From contig OZ246962.1 in the NCBI GenBank assembly GCA_965232255.1, forward strand, positions 3,720,001 through 3,784,000: 64,000 bases of DNA, written 5' to 3'. Under the pieces are notes generated by a model, which saw only the letters and a list, made by a program, of their open reading frames with translations, had not been told where the DNA came from and did no database searches. Shown piece after piece: positions 47,505 through 56,267 of this stretch. This DNA is from Endozoicomonas sp965232255 (GTDB taxonomy: Bacteria > Pseudomonadota > Gammaproteobacteria > Pseudomonadales > Endozoicomonadaceae). The translations under genes and the position numbers were made by a program. How positions within the stretch are numbered: position 1 is the first letter of the stretch; each line of letters starts with the position of its first letter.

Positions 47505-47580
47505 TGGTGGGTGATGACGGGATCGAACCGCCGACCCTCTGCTTGTAAGGCAGATGCTCTCCCAGCTGAGCTAATCACCC
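47505..47580 (-). tRNA. tRNA-Val (UAC)
   Basis: 76 bases including CCA. On the minus strand acceptor GGGTGAT pairs with ATCACCC, discriminator A. Anticodon loop CTTACAA gives TAC. T arm GGCGGTTCGATCCCGTC. It is first in a Val-Asp pair ending at the terminator at 47341. Confidence 0.97.
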
Positions 47581-47594
47581 TTGGCTTGGCCGGT

Positions 47595-47622
47595 ATAATA
47601 ACGAATCGATGAAGAGAGTCAA
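47595..47622 (-). promoter_or_regulatory. Promoter of the tRNA-Val/tRNA-Asp unit
   Basis: On the minus strand TTGACT (47622-47617) and TATTAT (47600-47595) are spaced by 16 bases, placing the start about 8 bases before tRNA-Val. Confidence 0.65.
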
Positions 47623-47706
47623 TCCCTTTTTCGTGCAACACATCAGTATTATTTTGGCTTCGGGTAATCTTTGAGCGGAACACTTATGTGCGAATAACTA
47701 CATCGC

Positions 47707-48216
47707 TCAGCTACTCAGGCGGATATAACCTTTTACCCGTCCTTTGTCGGGTAATTGTTCGATACGCACCAAATCAATAGCAACGCCGTGTTGGTTATGC
47801 ACCAGGACCAGCCACGTTAGCAATTTTTGGTAAGCAGCATCTTCAACCCATACCGACAGACCTTTGCGATCCGGCTGAACTTTCCCCAAGGTAATTCCTG
47901 TTCGCTGGGCAACGCTGACCGTCAGGGAAGAAAGGTCTTGCTGGGTTGTTTTTTGTTGTAAGTCACGAGCCTTGGGCAAATGGCTGTGCAGCCAGGTATT
48001 GACCGATTGCTGGTAGAGATAATCCTGTTTGCGAGTTTCAGACCACTGCGCCAGTGGTTCCCAGGCAAGAAAATAAATACTACCCACAAGCAGTGCCGCC
48101 GCCAGCATCAGCAGAGCTTTTCGGTCTCTGGCCGAGCGCATCAAGTACCATGTTTTGCATTGCTGCCAGTAGGGATTATTGAGCAGCAGACGATTCAGTT
48201 TTTGCATGGCCTCCAT
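47707..48216 (-). CDS. gspM: Type II secretion protein GspM
   Basis: 169 residues. A cytoplasmic N-terminus, one membrane helix at about 35-53 (ALLMLAAALLVGSIYFLAW) and a periplasmic ferredoxin-like domain. GspM pairs with GspL at the inner-membrane platform of the secretion machine. Its start overlaps the gspL stop by one base, so it is translated with it. It is the last gene of the gspE-M operon; no gspN follows. Confidence 0.88.
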   Translation of the reverse strand: MEAMQKLNRLLLNNPYWQQCKTWYLMRSARDRKALLMLAAALLVGSIYFLAWEPLAQWSETRKQDYLYQQSVNTWLHSHLPKARDLQQKTTQQDLSSLTVSVAQRTGITLGKVQPDRKGLSVWVEDAAYQKLLTWLVLVHNQHGVAIDLVRIEQLPDKGRVKGYIRLSS

Positions 48217-49550
48217 TATCTCCTGATGCTGACTCTGGCAATCACTCCTGCCTCACCCTGGTTGGCACTGTCAAGCTTACTTTGCAGGCCAGCGGCGCTC
48301 AGCTGTTCCACAAGCCGGTTAACAGCGGCCAGTTCATCCGTGGCAAATTCATAAATCAACTGGCCCGACGTGTTGTTAAAGTCCAGGCTGCGAGCCTCAG
48401 TCTGGCTGAAAATGCCGGAGAGTACTTGCAGCATAGGCAAAAACGGTGTTTTCGATGTTGGCTGGTCGAGACTGCGAAAACGGTTTTCCAACACTTGCTT
48501 GACGTTAAAAGACACTTGTTGTCTGGTCTGCGCCTGTCGAGCCTGACGGTCATTGGGGAAAACGGCGAGATAGCTTGTCAAGGAGTCTTGCCAAAGAGTT
48601 ACTGAGCGCTGCTGATAAACCATTCCTTCGGCAATCATCAGCCCCAACTCAAGCAATAGCCAGCAGCCGACTACTGTGGCCAAGGATTGCCAGCGGCGAA
48701 TAAGACGTCCTGTGCGCCGTGGGCATCGGTAAGCGCCCTGACGAAAGTCGAGCAGTTGCTGGGGTTTAGCGGCAAAGTACTCTTGGGCAAATAATTCAAA
48801 GATTGCCCCCTGAAGCGGCTTTTTATCGATCAGCCATCCGCGTTCGGCGAGCATATTAGCTACCTCGTCAACTTTGTCGCTTGAGATAGCCAACCTGCTA
48901 TCCGGGTACCGCAACATGATCCTGGACGAAGAACTGCTCTGTGCAGAGTTGACATCAAGCGTGTCTGGCATAGCTTGATCAATGGATTGCTCTGAAAACA
49001 CAAGCGGGAGCGCTTGATAATTCAGGGTAATGCCGCCCCGCGCTGGCGTCGTGATCATGACGGCATCATGATCCAACAGTAATGAGGTGCAGTTGGGTTG
49101 TGATGGCAAAAACTGGATTTCAGCGACCACTCGTGTCAGTGGCAACTGTTGCTCCTCAAACAGAGTCAGTAGTGACTGTAAAACATCGTGCTCAATAGCT
49201 GCGATGCTGACCTTCAGGTCAGCATCGGGAACGCCGTGGACGATATGCATGGTTTCTATATCTTGCGCCAGATCTTCTTCTACCAAGTAAGGGAGCGCCG
49301 TCGTCAGATGTTTTTTTTGTCCAGAATTGATGGTCAGGCGCTTATAAAAGCACAACGACCCATTCACCAAAAGAACAATTTCTTCCGGTGGACATTCATC
49401 AGGTAAGGCCGCGTTGATTTGGTGAATAGCCGTCAGGTGCAGTTCTTCAATTAATGAACCTTCCGGTGTATATCTCCCCCATTGAACTGTTGTGTTGCTG
49501 TCAATAGCAGTGAGTGGGGGAGGAATGCGAATTATCAATGTGGTTTTCAT
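48216..49550 (-). CDS. gspL: Type II secretion protein GspL
   Basis: 444 residues from the ATG at 49550, chosen over a start 15 codons earlier that would overlap gspK. The N-terminal actin-like cytoplasmic domain (KTTLIIRIPPPLTAIDSNTT to about 290) binds GspE; a membrane helix at about 300-320 (LATVVGCWLLLELGLMIAEG) and a periplasmic ferredoxin-like domain with FLPMLQVLSGIF follow. It links the ATPase to the pseudopilus. Confidence 0.92.
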   Translation of the reverse strand: MKTTLIIRIPPPLTAIDSNTTVQWGRYTPEGSLIEELHLTAIHQINAALPDECPPEEIVLLVNGSLCFYKRLTINSGQKKHLTTALPYLVEEDLAQDIETMHIVHGVPDADLKVSIAAIEHDVLQSLLTLFEEQQLPLTRVVAEIQFLPSQPNCTSLLLDHDAVMITTPARGGITLNYQALPLVFSEQSIDQAMPDTLDVNSAQSSSSSRIMLRYPDSRLAISSDKVDEVANMLAERGWLIDKKPLQGAIFELFAQEYFAAKPQQLLDFRQGAYRCPRRTGRLIRRWQSLATVVGCWLLLELGLMIAEGMVYQQRSVTLWQDSLTSYLAVFPNDRQARQAQTRQQVSFNVKQVLENRFRSLDQPTSKTPFLPMLQVLSGIFSQTEARSLDFNNTSGQLIYEFATDELAAVNRLVEQLSAAGLQSKLDSANQGEAGVIARVSIRR

Positions 49551-49557
49551 GTCGTTA

Positions 49558-50526
49558 TCAGACCTCCGGGCTGCGATAAACAGGTGTCGGCCCAATCTCT
49601 CTGGACATCACTTCAACTTGTCCCTCACGATTGCGGTGAAACAAAGTTGTTAAATAAAAGCTCGTATCCCGATAGGTGGCTTTGATTCGGGCACTGAAAT
49701 AGTGGCTGTTAAACCCCAGTAGGCCGCCTTGGCGCAATCCTTCATTAAACAGCGCCTCCTTACCGGATAAAGCGGCCAGTCGGCGCAGCTCTTCAGCATT
49801 GGCTAAGCCGTTTTTGCCCAGGCCGTTTTTGATCATCAGGGCATCTGTGTCAGTGAGATTCTGGTGCAACGTGCGAATGATCTCGACGGGTGCAGTATTA
49901 ATATTCATTTTCGTTCGTGCCGGGATCACCGTGATATAGGGTAGCAATCTGACAACATCCTCCCTGGTAACCCCAGGCACCAGCATTAGCTCAGAAACCG
50001 AGACCATTTCCGCATTGGCAGCGAGCTGGTTTTGATCTTTGTTCAACCATTGTTGAACGTTGACAGCCAGTTGTGGATTGATGGCCAGGCTACTCAGCAG
50101 ATTTTCCAGCATGGGTAAATAAGGTGAGCCATCCATCGTTTTAGCTCCAGATCGTCTGGCCAGTAGCCAGTTGATATTGAAGCGACCTTGTTCATCCTCG
50201 ACCTGTAATTCAATACTGCCCTGCTCCACCTCGTAGTTGGTGCTTGTCACTCGCCATGGTTCAAGATTGTGGTCCACCATGCGCTGTATTTTTCGATCTT
50301 GCAGAAAATCTTGTTCCAGCAACCTGGCAATGTACTGTTCGGCACCCAAAGCATATTGCTTCGCTTGAGTCCGCTCCAGATAACGAGCATTTTTTTCGGT
50401 GTGCAACCAGAGATTGGTGACAATCTCTGAGGCGACAGCAGTGATCAAAAGAAAAATCAACAGCACATAAATCAGCGCAACGCCCTGCTGACGAGGTTTG
50501 CGGATTAAGATGGGTTCAGTCACCAT
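49558..50526 (-). CDS. gspK: Type II secretion minor pseudopilin GspK
   Basis: 322 residues from the ATG at 50526. A short basic leader RKPRQQG precedes the hydrophobic VALIYVLLIFLLITAVASEI; cleavage after Gly by prepilin peptidase is expected. The large C-terminal domain has LLPYITVIPARTKMNINTAP, a helix-hairpin-helix-like block typical of GspK. It caps the pseudopilus tip with GspI and GspJ. The gene overlaps gspJ by 11 bases. Confidence 0.93.
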   Translation of the reverse strand: MVTEPILIRKPRQQGVALIYVLLIFLLITAVASEIVTNLWLHTEKNARYLERTQAKQYALGAEQYIARLLEQDFLQDRKIQRMVDHNLEPWRVTSTNYEVEQGSIELQVEDEQGRFNINWLLARRSGAKTMDGSPYLPMLENLLSSLAINPQLAVNVQQWLNKDQNQLAANAEMVSVSELMLVPGVTREDVVRLLPYITVIPARTKMNINTAPVEIIRTLHQNLTDTDALMIKNGLGKNGLANAEELRRLAALSGKEALFNEGLRQGGLLGFNSHYFSARIKATYRDTSFYLTTLFHRNREGQVEVMSREIGPTPVYRSPEV

Positions 50527-51217
50527 CACGCCTGCCTCCAGTGGTCGGCCGGGGCTGTCCAGCTGGCTTTGCCTTGTTGACCGCAGGCCTGTAAGTGGAC
50601 AAAGGAACCACTGTAACCATTGGACCCATTTTTTCATGCACCACGGTTATCTCAACAGCAAGGGGCAACCGAGTCAGATTGTTGCCTTGATCAACCGGCA
50701 GCGATGAGTGAGGCCAGACCGTCAACCAGTGGTTGTGCTGGTCAAGCAAGCGAACGTTAACGCTACGGACCTCTGTCATTAGCAACTGACGCATACGGGC
50801 TGTAGTGGGAATTCTGTCCAGCGTGGGCCAATAGTAGCGAACCAGCTCGTTGCCTTCATGGGCGTAAGCCACTCGCTGAAGTGTGCTTCGCGGCGCCTGT
50901 AGAGGATTTTGCCAACCAGAACGGGTAAATTCCATCAGCATCTCGCCGTTGCCGGGTACTTGCAACGCTGGCTGTGGCCCTGTTTCATCAGTGATCATTC
51001 GCCTGACGATCTGGAACAAGTCTTGCTCCACTATTGTTTCTGCCCGTTGCAATTTATCCAGTTCATACAGTATCGACTGGGTTACCTCCTGGGCGCGGGT
51101 AGTTGAAGTGAGCAGTTTATAGGCAGCCGTGCTGATCATACTGAACAGGACAATGGCGATCAGTAACTCGAGCAGCGTGAAGCCTTTGGTGGTGGCAAAG
51201 TCATTCGAGGCAGGCAT
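50516..51217 (-). CDS. gspJ: Type II secretion minor pseudopilin GspJ
   Basis: 233 residues from the ATG at 51217, which shares a base with the gspI stop. The prepilin motif KGFTLLELLIAIVLFSMIST sits close to the N-terminus, with the processing Gly and conserved Glu at +5. The remainder fits GspJ (YELDKLQRAETIVEQDLFQI). It joins the tip complex GspI-J-K. Confidence 0.93.
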   Translation of the reverse strand: MPASNDFATTKGFTLLELLIAIVLFSMISTAAYKLLTSTTRAQEVTQSILYELDKLQRAETIVEQDLFQIVRRMITDETGPQPALQVPGNGEMLMEFTRSGWQNPLQAPRSTLQRVAYAHEGNELVRYYWPTLDRIPTTARMRQLLMTEVRSVNVRLLDQHNHWLTVWPHSSLPVDQGNNLTRLPLAVEITVVHEKMGPMVTVVPLSTYRPAVNKAKPAGQPRPTTGGRRDGD

Positions 51218-51606
51218 TATTGCTTTGGCCTCCTTAACCAAGTCGTCAATCTGGCCTGAGGTACAGCATCTTTTACCGGCTCCGACTCCCCGGAAAACAC
51301 TTCAACCTGCACTTTGCGAAAATCAGGCGAACCAGCGGCTGACAAAGCCTCGCGAACGTACCACTGATAACCGGCATAGCTCTCTATCTGCGGCCTGGCA
51401 GCGTGACCACTCCAGCGCCCTTCGCTGTGCAGCGTATTGAGATAGTGATCGGCAATTTGTGTGGCTAGTATTTTTTCCTGCTGGTAGCGGGTCTGGCGGA
51501 TGCTATTGCCATCCGAGAGGATTAACATGGATGCGGCCAGCGCAAATACCGCCAGGGCCACCATAACCTCAAGCAGGGTAAAACCGCGGGTGTTCTTATA
51601 CTTCAT
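51217..51606 (-). CDS. gspI: Type II secretion minor pseudopilin GspI
   Basis: 129 residues. The prepilin motif RGFTLLEVMVALAVFALAAS begins at residue 7, followed by KILATQIADHYLNTL, the common GspI block. It nucleates the pseudopilus tip. Start overlaps gspH by four bases. Confidence 0.94.
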   Translation of the reverse strand: MKYKNTRGFTLLEVMVALAVFALAASMLILSDGNSIRQTRYQQEKILATQIADHYLNTLHSEGRWSGHAARPQIESYAGYQWYVREALSAAGSPDFRKVQVEVFSGESEPVKDAVPQARLTTWLRRPKQ

Positions 51607-52094
51607 CTCCTTATCCGCTCAATATCTGCTAGCCCATCCGTGGTCAGATAGAGCGACTGTTTTGGATCGGTACGGGAGGTGATATGCAGTCTGAACGGCG
51701 TTACCTGGTAGTCAGCAAAGAACACAACTGTTGGTGCTGGCTCGTCACGTTCAAGTGGTTTAACGTCCTCCAGCGACTCCAGGGTCAAATCCAGATCCTC
51801 AGGCAATCGGCGCGGCTGGAAGGGTTGCTGCTCCAGAGAGATCCACTGCTGACTCTCTGCCGGTAATTGCCACCACAGATAAACACCGTGCTCATCAACG
51901 GAAAAACCGTAGACATTATTTTCCAGGAGTGCCCTGTCGCGTGCCTGGGCGAAAAGTGCCAGCAGATGGTTTGCTTCCTTTTGCACCCGTTGCCCACCAG
52001 TGATTGGGCTAAGCAAGGCAATACCAAGCAGCACACCGATGATGACCGTCACCACCAACATTTCGATCAATGTAAAACCTTGGTCCTTGTGCAT
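51603..52094 (-). CDS. gspH: Type II secretion minor pseudopilin GspH
   Basis: 163 residues from the ATG at 52094; an in-frame TTG five codons earlier is less likely. Prepilin motif QGFTLIEMLVVTVIIGVLLG, then ANHLLALFAQARDRALLENN and the C-terminal beta domain. It links the tip complex to the GspG shaft. Confidence 0.93.
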   Translation of the reverse strand: MHKDQGFTLIEMLVVTVIIGVLLGIALLSPITGGQRVQKEANHLLALFAQARDRALLENNVYGFSVDEHGVYLWWQLPAESQQWISLEQQPFQPRRLPEDLDLTLESLEDVKPLERDEPAPTVVFFADYQVTPFRLHITSRTDPKQSLYLTTDGLADIERIRR

Positions 52095-52111
52095 CGCCCC
52101 CGTAACCAATA

Positions 52112-52564
52112 TCAGTTATCCCAGTTACCAATCTCGGCATCCAGCCCTTCTCCGCCTTCACGACCGTTTGCGCCCAGCGAGTACAGATCAAACTTACCGT
52201 GGTTCCCTGGTTGCAGGTACATATAGGGGTTACCCCAGGGGTCAACGGGAATTTTTTTCAGATACCCTTCTGGGTTCCAGTTTTTTACTTCAGGGGGTGA
52301 CGAAGGTTGCTGCACTAACGCTTCAAGTCCTTGATCGAGAGTGGGATAAAAACCATTATCCAGTCGAAATAATTCCAGGGCCTGAGCGATGGTTTCGATG
52401 TCGGATCGTGCCACGGTACCTTTGGCCTGATCAGGCCGGGAGAGGATTTTGGGGGCAACCATGGCGGCTAATATGCCCAAAATAACCACCACCACCATTA
52501 TCTCAATCAAGGTAAAACCACGTTCCGGTGGCGAGCAACGCGGTACAAGCCTTTTTTTTATCAT
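52112..52564 (-). CDS. gspG: Type II secretion major pseudopilin GspG
   Basis: 150 residues from the ATG at 52564 (GAGG upstream). Prepilin motif RGFTLIEIMVVVVILGILAA, and the diagnostic C-terminal calcium-site region with GYLKKIPVDPWGNPYMYLQP and FDLYSLGANGREGGEG. It forms the pseudopilus shaft. The leader before the cleavage Gly is somewhat long (15 residues). Confidence 0.96.
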   Translation of the reverse strand: MIKKRLVPRCSPPERGFTLIEIMVVVVILGILAAMVAPKILSRPDQAKGTVARSDIETIAQALELFRLDNGFYPTLDQGLEALVQQPSSPPEVKNWNPEGYLKKIPVDPWGNPYMYLQPGNHGKFDLYSLGANGREGGEGLDAEIGNWDN

Positions 52565-52663
52565 GTAAGCTAACCTCGGTTTTCTGCGGTGTTCGACTTT
52601 ATATTGACTCGATACTGACTTGAGATTGTTAACTTGAAATTGGCTTGAGCAGCAGCCTGACAA

Positions 52664-53884
52664 TCAGCTCAACAGTTGATTCATATTGAGTATGGGTAGC
52701 AGGATGGCCAGCACGATCAGCATGACAACGCCGCCCATAAATACCAGCATCAATGGTTCAAGCAACCCCAGCATCACTGTTATGCGCCCTTCCAGTTCCA
52801 TCTGTTGATTTTGTGCCGTGCGCTCAAGCATCTGATCCAGTTCCCCGGTGGCCTCACCGCTGGCAATCATATGTAACATCAATGGCGGAAAATAACGGGT
52901 TTCTGCCAGTGCCCGGTTAAGACTGCTCCCTTCACTGACCCGTTTGGCCGACGCTTGCACTGCCAGTCTGATGGCATCGTTACTGACCACCTGTGCCGCA
53001 ATCATCAACGCATCCACCAGCGACACACCACTGCGGGTAAGAATGCTCAGCGTACTGGCAAAACGGGCAGCATTAGCTGTGCGAACGAAGCGTCCAACCA
53101 GTGGGAGTCGCAACAGTGTCTGGTGCCAGGCAAGGTGGACTGCCTCTTTTTGCAACAGGTAGCGCAACAACGCTATCGACCCGGCAAATACACCAAAAAG
53201 AACAGTCCACCAAGCCTGCAAGCCTTCACTGGCAATGATCAGCAGTTCGGTGATTAATGGCAGCTCCTGACCGGAGTCGAGAAAGACCTTGACTACGTCG
53301 GGCACGACAAATCCGAGCAGAAAGCCAACGATACCAACGGACGCCACCAGCAAAATAATCGGGTAAACCAAAGCTTGTTGCACTTTCTGCCCGGAACGCA
53401 TCCTGGCCTCGGTATAGTCAGCCAGACGATTAAGCACACGATCCAGATAACCCGCATGCTCTCCCGCGGCGACAGTGGCGCGGTACATGGGCGGAAAAGC
53501 TTCGCCAAAGGCTTCCAGGCTCTTGGCCAGGGTGTAACCTTCCAGCACTCTGGAACGAACAGCTAGCAGCAAATTTTTTATTCTGCGCGTCTCTTGTTGA
53601 GCAGCAACGGCGTTCAGTGCCTCTTCAATGGGCATAGCCGCCTGAATCAGCGTGGCCAGTTGCCGGGTGATCGTAGCCAGCTCAATGGCGGACACACCCC
53701 GGCGCCACAGTGGGTTTTTGCCAGTTACGGTGGTGTGTCTGCGCTCAGCCAACGTGTTAACAGCCAGCGGCGTCCACTGTTTATCCCGCAACATCTGGCG
53801 CACCTGGCGGCCACTGTCGGCTTCCAGCGTGCCTTTATGCTGCTTGCCCCGATGATCCAGGGCGGTGAATTCAAAGGCGGCCAT
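52664..53884 (-). CDS. gspF: Type II secretion inner-membrane platform protein GspF
   Basis: 406 residues. N-terminal AFEFTALDHRGKQHKGTLEA, two repeated cytoplasmic helical domains (FGEAFPPMYRATVAAGEHAG and ETRYFPPLMLHMIASGEATG) and three membrane helices, the last at the C-terminus. It is the polytopic core on which GspE turns to add pseudopilins. It lies 99 bases before gspG. Confidence 0.96.
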   Translation of the reverse strand: MAAFEFTALDHRGKQHKGTLEADSGRQVRQMLRDKQWTPLAVNTLAERRHTTVTGKNPLWRRGVSAIELATITRQLATLIQAAMPIEEALNAVAAQQETRRIKNLLLAVRSRVLEGYTLAKSLEAFGEAFPPMYRATVAAGEHAGYLDRVLNRLADYTEARMRSGQKVQQALVYPIILLVASVGIVGFLLGFVVPDVVKVFLDSGQELPLITELLIIASEGLQAWWTVLFGVFAGSIALLRYLLQKEAVHLAWHQTLLRLPLVGRFVRTANAARFASTLSILTRSGVSLVDALMIAAQVVSNDAIRLAVQASAKRVSEGSSLNRALAETRYFPPLMLHMIASGEATGELDQMLERTAQNQQMELEGRITVMLGLLEPLMLVFMGGVVMLIVLAILLPILNMNQLLS

Positions 53885-53909
53885 AGCGTTAATTCTTTAC
53901 TGGCATCGG

Positions 53910-55436
53910 TCAATCCTTCTGAGTCACGCGCAGCACTTCCTCCAGAGTGGTTACCCCGGTCAGTACTTTTTTATTACCATCCTCGCGGATGCTGGGCGTG
54001 TATTGACGCACACATTCGGTTATCTCCGGCTCTCCCTTAAGTTCGTGAATCATGCGCCTGACCTGCTCATCAATAACAACAATTTCATAAATGCCGGTCC
54101 GACCACGATAGCCGGTAAAGTTGCAGGATTTGCATCCCCTGGCGTGGTACAGGGTTACTTCCTCACAAGAACTCAGTCCCAACTGCTGACACTCTGCCTG
54201 ATCCGGACAGTAGGACGATTTGCAATCATTGCACAACACTCGTACCAAACGCTGAGCAATGACTCCCAATAGACTGGAACCCAGCAAAAAAGGTTCAATC
54301 CCCATATCCTGTAACCGGGTCAATGCGCCAACGGCCGTGTTGGTGTGCAGCGTTGACAGCACCAGGTGTCCAGTCAGACTGGCCTGAACGGCAATTTCAG
54401 CGGTTTCCCGATCGCGAATCTCGCCCACCATGACCACGTCCGGATCCTGGCGCAAAATGGCTCTTAGTCCCCGGGCAAAGGTCATCTCTACTTTGGCATT
54501 GACCTGAGTCTGGCCAATGCCTTCGAGGTGGTACTCAATGGGGTCTTCAACCGTGAGAATGTTGCGGGTTTTGTCGTTGAGCAGGGTGAGGCTGGCATAG
54601 AGGGAGGTGGTTTTGCCTGAACCCGTTGGACCAGTCACCAGAATAATGCCGTAGGGTCTGCTTAGCAGGTCTTTAATCAGGGTGTGGTTCTGCCGAGTCA
54701 TGCCCAGGTGGTTCAATTCCAGACGGCCAGCAGCTTTGTCCAACAGACGCAAGACCACCCGTTCACCATTACTTGATGGCAACGTAGAGACTCGAACATC
54801 CACCTCCTTGCCAGCCACACGCAGGGAAATACGACCGTCCTGCGGGACTCGCTTCTCGGCAATATCCAGCCGGGCCATTACTTTGATACGCGATACCAAC
54901 AGTGCCGCAATGGTTCTTTGCAGCGATAGAATCTCCCGCAACACGCCATCAACCCGTATTCGTACCACCAGTGCTGACTCAAAGGTTTCAATGTGAACAT
55001 CGGAGGCACCTTCTCTAATGCCCTCGGTAAGCAGCGCATTGATCAGGCGGATAACCGGAGCATCATCACTTTGCTCCAACAGGTCTTCCATAGCCGGGAC
55101 CGCGTCAGCCAGACTGGCCAGATCCAAATGATCGCCAATGCCGGCAGCATCGTGCAGCGCTTCGGAACTGTCGTGGTGATAGCAAAGGGCAAGCACCTCT
55201 GAGAGCTTATCTGCACTGACTTGCTGGTAGAGGGGAAACATGCCACAAAAGCGTCCGATTTCAGCCAGTAAATGCAGCGAAGGTGTGTTGTGAAAATAAA
55301 GCGTGGCGCTACCGTTCCCAGTTTCGCTCAAAACCACGCCATGTCTTTTAGCAAAGGAAAAAGGCAATCTTGGAATAACGCCAGCTGCTTCAGCGATCTT
55401 ATGCCCGGAATTTTCGCCCGCATTTAATGAAGACAC
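53910..55436 (-). CDS. gspE: Type II secretion ATPase GspE
   Basis: 508 residues. N-terminal GspL-binding domains, then the ATPase core with Walker A GPTGSGKTTSLYA, the Asp box LTVEDPIEYHLEGIGQTQVN, Walker B MVGEIRDRETAEIA and the His box TGHLVLSTLHTNTA. A zinc-binding tetracysteine block (CNDCKSSYC...CKSCNFTG) follows, as in type II rather than most type IV ATPases. It powers pseudopilus assembly. First gene of the minus-strand operon. Confidence 0.97.
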   Translation of the reverse strand: MSSLNAGENSGHKIAEAAGVIPRLPFSFAKRHGVVLSETGNGSATLYFHNTPSLHLLAEIGRFCGMFPLYQQVSADKLSEVLALCYHHDSSEALHDAAGIGDHLDLASLADAVPAMEDLLEQSDDAPVIRLINALLTEGIREGASDVHIETFESALVVRIRVDGVLREILSLQRTIAALLVSRIKVMARLDIAEKRVPQDGRISLRVAGKEVDVRVSTLPSSNGERVVLRLLDKAAGRLELNHLGMTRQNHTLIKDLLSRPYGIILVTGPTGSGKTTSLYASLTLLNDKTRNILTVEDPIEYHLEGIGQTQVNAKVEMTFARGLRAILRQDPDVVMVGEIRDRETAEIAVQASLTGHLVLSTLHTNTAVGALTRLQDMGIEPFLLGSSLLGVIAQRLVRVLCNDCKSSYCPDQAECQQLGLSSCEEVTLYHARGCKSCNFTGYRGRTGIYEIVVIDEQVRRMIHELKGEPEITECVRQYTPSIREDGNKKVLTGVTTLEEVLRVTQKD

Positions 55437-55545
55437 CAGTACCGACCACTCCTGAAAAAACGAATTTCTTTAACAAATAAGACTCTTATGCTTTTATTTA
55501 GACTAAAGAATAGCCCATTAATTCAAGTCGTTAATTCTAATAGAT
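55437..55545. promoter_or_regulatory. Divergent promoter region between gspE and gspC
   Basis: 109 AT-rich bases that must drive both halves of the secretion locus. No consensus pair could be fixed by eye. The layout copies the divergent xcpP-Q / xcpR-Z promoters of Pseudomonas aeruginosa. Confidence 0.5.
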
Positions 55546-56229
55546 ATGACCATGAACCAAGTGGATTCTGTCACACACTCAGGATTGATCGCACGCCTGC
55601 GCTCCCTGTTACCAGCTTCCTGGCGGCGGTCTTATAGTTATCACACACTGGCTACTGTAATGGTCGCCCTGGCTATGGTACTGAGCATTGGTGTTCAGTC
55701 GGTGGATTTTTATCAGGCCATCAATATCGACCAAAACCCCATCACCAATCAATCAGATAAAAACAGAATCAACGTTTCACAAATCAATCCTGAAGATTTT
55801 CCATTGCTGTTTGGTTTTAATGACCGTCACGAAATCCCCAATACCAGCCAAGAGATTCCGCTAACCAAAATGAATCTGATTCTGCGGGGAGCACTTTCAG
55901 GAATTGATAATAAAAAATACGCCAGCGCAATTATTCAAACAGCCAATCAGGATAAGCTTTACGAACTCGGTGACACGCTGCCAGGAGGCGCGCACCTACA
56001 CCAGGTTTATTCTGACCATATCATCATCAAACGGGGCAACCAGCTTGAAAAACTATACTTTCCTGAAACCGCCCGGGACGCCAGAGCATTGCACGAATAT
56101 CAGCCCCCCTTACAGGCACCTGCTGAGTCGGTGCGCCCGGGCAACCATGACTACCCTGATGACGTACCCCTTGAGCAGCGGATGCAAGATCTCAGGGAAC
56201 GACTCCAGGAGGCCAGTCAGGAACTGTAA
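55546..56229 (+). CDS. gspC: Type II secretion protein GspC
   Basis: 227 residues. A cytoplasmic N-terminus, one membrane helix at about 32-52 (HTLATVMVALAMVLSIGVQS) and a periplasmic HR domain (TKMNLILRGALSGIDNKKYA to LEKLYFPE). Instead of a PDZ domain the C-terminus ends in a short coiled coil (LEQRMQDLRERLQEASQEL), as in XcpP. It links the platform to the GspD secretin. Confidence 0.9.
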   Translation: MTMNQVDSVTHSGLIARLRSLLPASWRRSYSYHTLATVMVALAMVLSIGVQSVDFYQAINIDQNPITNQSDKNRINVSQINPEDFPLLFGFNDRHEIPNTSQEIPLTKMNLILRGALSGIDNKKYASAIIQTANQDKLYELGDTLPGGAHLHQVYSDHIIIKRGNQLEKLYFPETARDARALHEYQPPLQAPAESVRPGNHDYPDDVPLEQRMQDLRERLQEASQEL

Positions 56230-56267
56230 TTACAAGAACGACAAATCGCTGAGTTAATGGTCCCAAC